From an uncultured Lachnospiraceae bacterium (lineage in GTDB: Bacteria > Bacillota > Clostridia > Lachnospirales > Lachnospiraceae), in contig CALGGL010000237.1 in NCBI GenBank assembly GCA_937915975.1, positions 1 to 24,588 on the forward strand: 24,588 nucleotides of DNA. Reading direction: 5' to 3'. Each line of letters opens with the position of its first letter. Within the stretch, counting starts at the first letter, position 1. The notes below the pieces were generated by a model. It saw nothing but the letters and a program-made list of their open reading frames with translations. It was not told the DNA's origin and ran no database searches. Positions 1-4,826 of the stretch are shown one piece after another. The translations under genes were made by a program, and so were the position numbers.

Positions 1-31
1 TTTTTTCAGGTAATCCAACTTCTTTTTTCAC
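1..31 (-). CDS. Possible 5' end of a gene cut by the window edge
   Basis: A GTG codon at 29-31 is preceded by a good ribosome binding site (GAGGAGG on the minus strand, about 10 bases upstream) and the frame stays open to the window edge, giving VKKEVGLPEK. Ten residues cannot identify a family. An ATG at 48-50 hits a stop after 14 codons, so GTG is the better start. Because the adjacent DNA is decayed, this may equally be a remnant. Confidence 0.35.
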   Translation of the reverse strand, partial: MKKEVGLPEK

Positions 32-169
32 TTAATTTAATCCTCCTCATAATATTATTACTAATTCCGGCAAACTATAAAACTCATCTATTGCTATTAT
101 GAAGATATCACATCAGACAGCTATTATCAATACAAAAGTCTTTCTATGAGTTTCATCTTATGAATCATC

Positions 170-322
170 TTATTCTATGCCTATTCCGTTACCCAGACCT
201 ACGCCGCTATGAAGCTGTACAACCGCAGGCCTGTTATTTTTTCTGGCATACCCATCTGCCATAGCTACTGCTATACTCTCCTGTAGACAGGTAATATATT
301 TAAATGATGGATATTTACCCAT
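170..322 (-). pseudogene. Fragment of a thiamine-pyrophosphate-dependent enzyme (PYR domain)
   Basis: The minus strand reads MGKYPSFKYITCLQES, then AVAMADGYAR, then RPAVVQLHSGVGLGNGIG, and stops at 170-172. This is the order of the N-terminal pyrimidine-binding domain of TPP enzymes of the benzoylformate decarboxylase/acetolactate synthase type: the conserved Glu that activates the cofactor (in CLQES), the AxAxADGYAR helix and a GxGxGNxxG-like turn. Only about 50 of an expected 530-600 residues are present, and no PP domain (GDG...N motif) is nearby. The first about 25 residues of the domain are also missing. The fragment has no ribosome binding site of its own and overlaps the DJ-1-like head in a different frame, which looks like a deletion junction. 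I am fairly sure of the superfamily, not of the substrate. Confidence 0.7.
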
Positions 323-389
323 AGCATGGTCCGATTAATTCTTCACCCCAATACCCAAACTCCGATAACACACATAAAATTTTTTTCAT
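315..389 (-). pseudogene. Head of a DJ-1/PfpI-like gene, truncated after 24 codons
   Basis: The ATG at 387-389 has a strong ribosome binding site (GAAAGGAG, about 8 bases upstream). It reads MKKILCVLSEFGYWGEELIG and reaches a stop at 315-317. The pattern KKILxVLSxxGYWGEEL(V/I)GP is how I remember the first strand and helix of a DJ-1/PfpI-superfamily (class I glutamine-amidotransferase-like) group. Intact members are about 180-230 residues and carry a nucleophilic Cys further on, which is absent here. The sequence passes directly into the TPP-enzyme fragment, so the rest of the gene seems deleted. With its ribosome binding site intact it could still make a 24-residue peptide. Confidence 0.5.
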
Positions 390-431
390 TAAAAGCATCT
401 CCTTTCTACTACATTCCGGGTTTATGGTTAC

Positions 432-461
432 GAATCTCATATGTGTAAAAATATGAGATTC
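432..461. repeat. Perfect inverted repeat, 11-bp arms, 8-bp loop
   Basis: GAATCTCATAT at 432-442 is the reverse complement of ATATGAGATTC at 451-461. No T-run follows on either strand, so it is unlikely to be a terminator. It lies about 43 bases upstream of the ATG of the truncated DJ-1-like gene, where an operator or 5' leader hairpin would sit. Confidence 0.55.
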
Positions 462-533
462 CAATAACAGAAAATAAGGGCATTTCTATTTCTGCTATAT
501 AATATATATATTCTTCATTACATCAGAATATTC

Positions 534-565
534 CATAAAAAATAAGACAGTTAAAAACTGTCTTA
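534..565 (-). terminator. Rho-independent terminator after the DUF4143 ATPase gene
   Basis: Perfect 10-bp arms (TAAGACAGTT at 543-552 and its complement at 556-565) enclose a 3-base loop. On the minus strand the hairpin is followed by TATTTTTTATGG, a good U-tract. It lies about 110 bases beyond the stop of the ATPase gene. The plus side has no T-run. Confidence 0.7.
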
Positions 566-677
566 CTTAATAAATTCTTAACCAAGATGATTAATGTATA
601 AGACGACTAATACGACGAAAACATATCAGACTTATATTATCAATAATAAAGTATCTAATAGGCCACTTCGATATATT

Positions 678-1955
678 TTATAATATTTTATCGTTAATCA
701 ACCACTTCCACGCAGGCACTACTGGTATTTTTATTCCATCAACATCAAATTCAGATTCCTCACTATTAGTAATAATCATACATTTTGTATCAGGTATATA
801 ATTATGAAGCTTCTTAAAAGCATTTACTTCCCTATCCATTGTATCAATATTATCTAATATGCTATAACTAACCTGAATTGCAAGTTTTTCATCAGGTATA
901 TAGAAATCAATTTCAACATTTTTCTCAAAATAAAATACATTTTCATTGCCATATCTTCTAATCAGTTCAATGGCTACCAGATTTTCAAGCTGTGCAGTTT
1001 TGCCATCAATAAGAAAAAGTCCAAGCAAACCTGTATCCATAAAATAATATTTAGGTGCAGTTTCCTTCTCAACAAGTTTTGCAGCATAATTTTGTATTGT
1101 GAAAAGTATATATGATTCAACTATAAATCCCATATAATTTATAACAGTCTGTTTTCCTATTGCTGCTCCCGTGCTTTTCAAAATATTTACAAGCCTGTTG
1201 TATGATAATGGTTTCATTATAGACTCTGCAACCTTCTTTAATATTAATCGTATTGCAAAATCATTTGTTATTTTATTCCTTGTAATAATATCTCCAAGAT
1301 AGATTGTCTGGTAAATACTGTTCAAATAATCGCGTTTATTTCTTATATCAACCAATTCGGGAAATGCTCCAAATTCAACATATTGATTATATAAGTTCAT
1401 AATTACTGCTCTATCCTTTGTACTAATTACATTAGTATGATCAATAGTTATATTTCCGGCATTAATATATTCCTGAAACGAATATGGAAATATCTTTACA
1501 ATCATAAATCGTCCGCCAAGCGTGGATGCAATTTCACTACTCAACATTTTACTATTGCTTCCTGTAATGTTTATCCTATATTTCGTATCAGCAAGACGAC
1601 GTACGAACTTCTCCCACCCATATATATTTTGAATTTCATCAAAAAACAGATATGGTTTTATATCAGAACCCGCAATCTCAAGTCCTATTTCAAGAATTGA
1701 ATTTAGCTCGTCTGCATTCAATTCTAATAAACGTTCATCTTCAAAATTAACATACACTATGTGATTAATAGATACTCCTTTATCCATCAGGTTTTTGATC
1801 TGCTGATACATCATATATGATTTACCTGTACGCCTGATTCCAACAAAGCAATAATTAACATTATCTTCAAGGTTATAATCTCTGTGGACGATAGGATTAT
1901 TAAGATACATTTCTTTTTGGTCAATCATTATTTGCTTTAATAGATCTCTGTTCAT
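678..1955 (-). CDS. AAA ATPase with DUF4143 C-terminal domain
   Basis: About 425 residues, the usual family length. Order: P-loop GIRRTGKS at about 40-47; Walker B strand LFFDE at about 103-107; a sensor-type strand ending in TGSNS at about 131-135; a winged-helix-like middle region; and the C-terminal DUF4143 region (YYFMDTGLLG, then ENLVAIELIRR, then EIDFYIP and IQVSYS at about 360-365). DUF4143 has a PD-(D/E)XK-like core; here the Asp of EIDF is kept but the usual ExK position reads QVS, so nuclease activity is doubtful. I chose the ATG at 1953-1955 because GGGAGG lies 7 bases before it; the upstream ATG at 1980-1982 has no such site. It is monocistronic, with its own promoter, three operator-like palindromes and its own terminator. 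The biological role of these common ATPases is not established. Confidence 0.85.
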   Translation of the reverse strand: MNRDLLKQIMIDQKEMYLNNPIVHRDYNLEDNVNYCFVGIRRTGKSYMMYQQIKNLMDKGVSINHIVYVNFEDERLLELNADELNSILEIGLEIAGSDIKPYLFFDEIQNIYGWEKFVRRLADTKYRINITGSNSKMLSSEIASTLGGRFMIVKIFPYSFQEYINAGNITIDHTNVISTKDRAVIMNLYNQYVEFGAFPELVDIRNKRDYLNSIYQTIYLGDIITRNKITNDFAIRLILKKVAESIMKPLSYNRLVNILKSTGAAIGKQTVINYMGFIVESYILFTIQNYAAKLVEKETAPKYYFMDTGLLGLFLIDGKTAQLENLVAIELIRRYGNENVFYFEKNVEIDFYIPDEKLAIQVSYSILDNIDTMDREVNAFKKLHNYIPDTKCMIITNSEESEFDVDGIKIPVVPAWKWLINDKIL

Positions 1956-1980
1956 AGTGATTCCTCCCTTTATTAAAACC

Positions 1981-2009
1981 ATTATATGTCATTTTTGTCT
2001 TGTGCGCAA
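1981..2009 (-). promoter_or_regulatory. Promoter of the DUF4143 ATPase gene
   Basis: On the minus strand a perfect -10 TATAAT (1981-1986) lies 17 bases after TTGCGC (2004-2009), a partial -35 match. The -35 falls inside the first palindrome of the array, so a protein bound there should block RNA polymerase. The -10 lies about 26 bases upstream of the chosen ATG. Confidence 0.6.
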
Positions 2010-2078
2010 GACAAAAATATAAAATTTTCGTCTTATGTGCAAGACAATAATAAGCTATTTTTGTCTTATATGCGAGAC
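1991..2078. repeat. Three palindromes at exact 33-bp spacing (operator-like array)
   Basis: Three 16-bp cores lie at 1997-2012 (GTCTTGTGCGCAAGAC), 2030-2045 (GTCTTATGTGCAAGAC) and 2063-2078 (GTCTTATATGCGAGAC). The first extends to 12-bp perfect arms across 1991-2018. Starts are 33 bp apart both times, about three helical turns, so bound proteins would sit on nearly the same face. The consensus is GTCTTRTRYGCRAGAC. The array overlaps the -35 of the ATPase promoter and continues upstream. This is the arrangement expected of a cooperative repressor; the ATPase itself or an outside regulator could bind it. Confidence 0.8.
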
Positions 2079-2152
2079 AAATTCATTTTGAATATGAACC
2101 AATAAAAACAGCTATCTTACTATTTTCCCCTAATCTATGATTTATAATTCTC

Positions 2153-3130
2153 TTACCTTTTAACTGCAAACACTACATCCGCAACATATATAAGCACCAT
2201 CACGATACCCTCAAGCCTGTTAATATCTCTCTTTGTAATGGCAAATATATAAGTAATTATGCTGATTGCAATCAACACAATCATATCATACAAAGAAGCA
2301 AGATTTACCGCAACAGGGTGTATAACTGCAGATACGCCAAGTATAAGTAAAAGATTAAATATATTTGAGCCTACCGCATTTCCGATTGCAAGACCTGTTT
2401 CGCCCTTTCTTGCTGCCACGATAGAGGTAACAAGTTCGGGAAGTGATGTTCCGACTGCAACTATAGTAAGTCCGATAAGCGTTTCGGTCATGCCCGCTGC
2501 CCTTGCGATATATTTTGCACTGTAAACAACAGCCTGACCTCCACCTATTATCATCGCAAGACCTATAAGGATAAGTACTGCACATTTTAATATAGGCTTG
2601 TTTGCCGCTTCTTCCTCCTTCTCGGGATTTTTTCTTGCATCTGCTATAAGATATATAATATAAATCACAAACAATGCTATAATTATAATTCCGGTGATTC
2701 TTCCGACCTCACCCACATTTTCGTCCATACTGTGATCAGATACTCCACCTTTTATCATTGCTTTTCCGCAGGTCATAGCAAGCACGAAAACCGTTGTCAG
2801 TATCGAGACCGGAAAATCCCTTTTTATTATACCTTTATCAACCGGTACGGAATGTATAATTGCACACACTCCAAGGACGCACAGCAGATTAAATATGTTG
2901 GAACCAACCACGTTGCTTAAAGCAATTTCATTTGAACCCTGAATTGCCGCCGAGGTACTTACCGCAAGCTCCGGCGCACTGGTTCCGAGTGCAACTATAG
3001 TAAGTCCTACTATAAGCCCCGGAACCTTAAAGTTCTTCGCCAAAGCAGCACTTCCGTCCACAAATAAATCCGCGCCCTTAATGAGCAGAACAAAACCTAT
3101 GATTAATAATAAAATGTTTAAAAATATCAT
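2153..3130 (-). CDS. CaCA-family Na+/Ca2+ antiporter-like membrane protein (YrbG type)
   Basis: 325 residues, typical of bacterial YrbG-like members of the Ca2+:cation antiporter family. The two alpha-repeats are clear: GLTIVALGTSAPELAVS with VVGSNIFNLLCVLG in the N half, and GLTIVAVGTSLPELVTS with AVGSNIFNLLLILG in the C half. The Glu of each PEL and the Asn of each GSNIFN correspond to ion-ligand positions in this family. About ten membrane helices are expected, split by a charged cytoplasmic loop (ADARKNPEKEEEAANK). It likely exchanges Na+ or H+ for Ca2+; the true ions cannot be told from sequence. GGAG lies about 11 bases before the ATG. It is the last gene of a run of minus-strand membrane-protein genes and may share their transcript. 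Confidence 0.9.
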   Translation of the reverse strand: MIFLNILLLIIGFVLLIKGADLFVDGSAALAKNFKVPGLIVGLTIVALGTSAPELAVSTSAAIQGSNEIALSNVVGSNIFNLLCVLGVCAIIHSVPVDKGIIKRDFPVSILTTVFVLAMTCGKAMIKGGVSDHSMDENVGEVGRITGIIIIALFVIYIIYLIADARKNPEKEEEAANKPILKCAVLILIGLAMIIGGGQAVVYSAKYIARAAGMTETLIGLTIVAVGTSLPELVTSIVAARKGETGLAIGNAVGSNIFNLLLILGVSAVIHPVAVNLASLYDMIVLIAISIITYIFAITKRDINRLEGIVMVLIYVADVVFAVKR

Positions 3131-3218
3131 AATTATTTTTACTCCATTGACTTATTTTTTTAAGCTATTATTTTACTTCGTCTTCCATATCATAAAGCTT
3201 ATCAACATCTTCTATTCT

Positions 3219-3365
3219 TTAATCTTTTTTGTTCTTTTCCTCCTCTTCTTTATTCTCATCCTTTAAATTTTTATTAGCTCCGCGATACTCGGATATATAA
3301 CCTATCAATCCCGCACCGGCAGCTATAACAGTAAATATTATTACCATAATGTTCATAAAATTCAT
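3219..3365 (-). CDS. Small single-pass membrane protein, 48 residues
   Basis: The ATG at 3363-3365 is preceded by GGGAGG eight bases away; an ATG six bases further upstream sits too close to it. The protein starts MNFMNIMVIIFTVIAAGAGL (one membrane helix, about 3-24), then YISEYRGANKN and a highly charged tail (KDENKEEEEKNKKD) to a TAA at 3219-3221. The frame reopens for 16 more acidic codons (RIEDVDKLYDMEDEVK) to a second TAA at 3168-3170, so the first stop may be a recent nonsense mutation of a 65-residue protein. It lies 88 bases before the antiporter gene, on the same strand. No family recognised. The composition suggests a small membrane anchor with a cytoplasmic charged tail. Confidence 0.6.
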   Translation of the reverse strand: MNFMNIMVIIFTVIAAGAGLIGYISEYRGANKNLKDENKEEEEKNKKD

Positions 3366-3402
3366 TATCATATCCTCCCAAAATTAGCTTCTATATGCAT
3401 TC

Positions 3403-3444
3403 ACCATGCATTTACTATGTGTACTCACTATGTATCAACTATGT
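3403..3444. repeat. Short repeats of ACTATGT at 11-13 bp spacing
   Basis: ACTATGT occurs at 3414-3420, 3427-3433 and 3438-3444, with a variant ACCATGC at 3403-3409, between two small membrane-protein genes. The spacing is close to one helical turn. It may be a regulatory repeat or chance in AT-rich DNA. Confidence 0.35.
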
Positions 3445-3481
3445 TTTCCACTAATTAGTAACTTCTGAAAAAACACATGAT

Positions 3482-3628
3482 TTAATCATAAAGGGACGCA
3501 TGATATCTGATTTTTCTATATATCTTATAAATAATCATTACCACCAGTGAAAGCAATATATACAGACATAATATGAGGCTAAAGCCTCCGCCTAAAATAA
3601 CCACAAGCCAAACCAAAAAATTTTTCAT
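3482..3628 (-). CDS. Small membrane protein, 48 residues
   Basis: The ATG at 3626-3628 follows GAAAGGAG at about 10 bases, a strong ribosome binding site. The protein begins MKNFLVWLVVILGGGFSLIL and continues CLYILLSLVVMIIYKIYRKI, ending RYHASLYD. Residues 4-34 are almost entirely hydrophobic, with a GGG hinge near 13-15, so it makes one long or two short membrane helices followed by a basic cytoplasmic tail. No family recognised. It lies about 100 bases after the 138-residue membrane protein, with a weak hairpin between them. The ribosome binding site, clean frame and hydrophobic-then-basic layout argue that it is translated. Confidence 0.6.
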   Translation of the reverse strand: MKNFLVWLVVILGGGFSLILCLYILLSLVVMIIYKIYRKIRYHASLYD

Positions 3629-3663
3629 ATCAAATAAACTCCTTTCTGATAAAAATAAGTATG

Positions 3664-3693
3664 CAAAAAGGAGCTGATGAAAAACCGTCAGCT
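3664..3693 (-). terminator. Weak hairpin with T-run, possible terminator
   Basis: TCAGCT at 3688-3693 pairs with AGCTGA at 3672-3677. On the minus strand CCTTTTTGC follows. The stem is only six pairs plus one across a mismatch, so termination would be partial. It would separate the zinc-ribbon/138-residue pair from the 48-residue gene. Confidence 0.35.
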
Positions 3694-3731
3694 ATCATAT
3701 TAAATATTAAATTGTTTCAAACGCTCTTTCA

Positions 3732-4148
3732 TCAACTCCGTGAAAGGCGTTTTCTTCCGTCGATGTCGTGAATGTAGGCAATGATAAATGCCCTGAAACG
3801 ATTGAATTTTACACGGTATAATCCGCGTGAACCAAAAAATGTATGAAAGCATCCCAACAAAAATGCCAGGATAACAAGCAAAATTATATTTCTTTTATTA
3901 AAGGAACCGGAACGTTTATTATTCTTATAATCTCTGATCAATTCCGGCACAGAAGTATTCTTTTCGGCATGGACAGTCTGAAGATGGTCACTTACCTCTA
4001 CCACCTGACTTGTAATGTTGCATTTTTCCTTATGCTCGGAAAACAAAGCATAATCATCCATTCCCATACCCTGAATCGAAAAAACGACAGCTATAAGAAA
4101 AATATAAATTATTAAATTCTTGAATTTACTAATTTCAGTTCCTACCAT
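3732..4148 (-). CDS. Two-helix membrane protein of unknown function, 138 residues
   Basis: The layout is a hydrophobic segment at about 11-26 (NLIIYIFLIAVVFSI), then a polar stretch at 27-84 with one Cys that should face outside, a second helix at about 86-103 (RNIILLVILAFLLGCFHTFF), and a basic tail ending YIHDIDGRKRLSRS. I recall similar YIHxxDGxKR tails in uncharacterised Lachnospiraceae membrane proteins but cannot name a family. The start codon ATG overlaps the stop of the zinc-ribbon gene (shared ATGGTAG, 7 bases), so it is probably translated by coupling; no strong site of its own precedes it. The tight overlap suggests the two proteins work together. Confidence 0.75.
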   Translation of the reverse strand: MVGTEISKFKNLIIYIFLIAVVFSIQGMGMDDYALFSEHKEKCNITSQVVEVSDHLQTVHAEKNTSVPELIRDYKNNKRSGSFNKRNIILLVILAFLLGCFHTFFGSRGLYRVKFNRFRAFIIAYIHDIDGRKRLSRS

Positions 4149-4783
4149 TTAATCTTTTCACTCTTCTTATCAATCATAAAATAATTGTTATATACATACA
4201 AATTAATCTTTGTATTTACACCATAAGGATGATCGGTTCTTCCAAGCTGGTACATTATAAATCTCGGTCCTTCAGGTGACTGAACCAAAATCTTGCAGGT
4301 CTGTGCATGAATACCGTTTAAAAGATAATTATCATCCATATATCCATAGACAGTACCCTGAATCTTCTTTCCATGAATTTTAACCATTAAAAATCTAACT
4401 ATAGGCTTAATCATTATAACAAATGCAACTATACTGATAATTAAAAATGGCAAAATAAAAATTAACATATGAGTAGCCATACCAAAAAGCGCCGGTTTTC
4501 CTATACTTGTAAAACTATTAAGATTATCATCACTGATACTTATATTCTTTGATATTCCATATAAAGTCAGCGGAACAACTAATCCAATCAAACCAAACAT
4601 TACAAAGAAAATACCCGGAAATATAACATTCCAAAATCCGATATTAACCTCCTTGCACTCCAGCACAGGATATTCCATATCAGCCTTTGCAGTATTAAGC
4701 CCGGTCATAGAACCACAATACGGACATATCTCCGAGGTCACCGGTGCTCCACAGTTTTTACAGTTTATAGCCTTGCTTTCCAT
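4142..4783 (-). CDS. Zinc-ribbon membrane protein
   Basis: 213 residues from the ATG at 4781-4783, chosen because GGGGGA lies about 7 bases before it; a GTG at 4796-4798 overlaps that site. The N-terminus is a short zinc ribbon (CKNCGAPVTSEICPYC, two CxxC pairs, residues about 8-23) on the cytoplasmic side. Two hydrophobic segments follow at about 52-75 and 99-127, separated by a polar loop (SKNISISDDNLNSFTS). The C-terminal about 80 residues look like a soluble beta-rich domain (IQGTVYGYMDDNYLLNG onwards). It starts 43 bases after the Na/Pi cotransporter gene and overlaps the next gene. The fold is recognisable, the function is not. Confidence 0.75.
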   Translation of the reverse strand: MESKAINCKNCGAPVTSEICPYCGSMTGLNTAKADMEYPVLECKEVNIGFWNVIFPGIFFVMFGLIGLVVPLTLYGISKNISISDDNLNSFTSIGKPALFGMATHMLIFILPFLIISIVAFVIMIKPIVRFLMVKIHGKKIQGTVYGYMDDNYLLNGIHAQTCKILVQSPEGPRFIMYQLGRTDHPYGVNTKINLYVYNNYFMIDKKSEKIKW

Positions 4784-4826
4784 AACATAATCCCCCACAG
4801 ATCATATTAGAGCTCTATATAATTTA

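Noticed and set aside
1..170. Further coding remnants on the minus strand (for example a short frame ending SLPELVIIL)
   Set aside because: Frames are short, interrupted by stops, lack ribosome binding sites and match no family I recognise.
1991..2078. Rho-independent terminators for the antiporter gene
   Set aside because: The palindromes are three evenly spaced copies around the ATPase promoter; even spacing and -35 overlap fit operators better, though the T-flanked first unit could also form a hairpin in RNA.
4808..4817. Palindrome TAGAGCTCTA between the cotransporter and zinc-ribbon genes
   Set aside because: Ten bases, no T-run and no repetition; compatible with chance.
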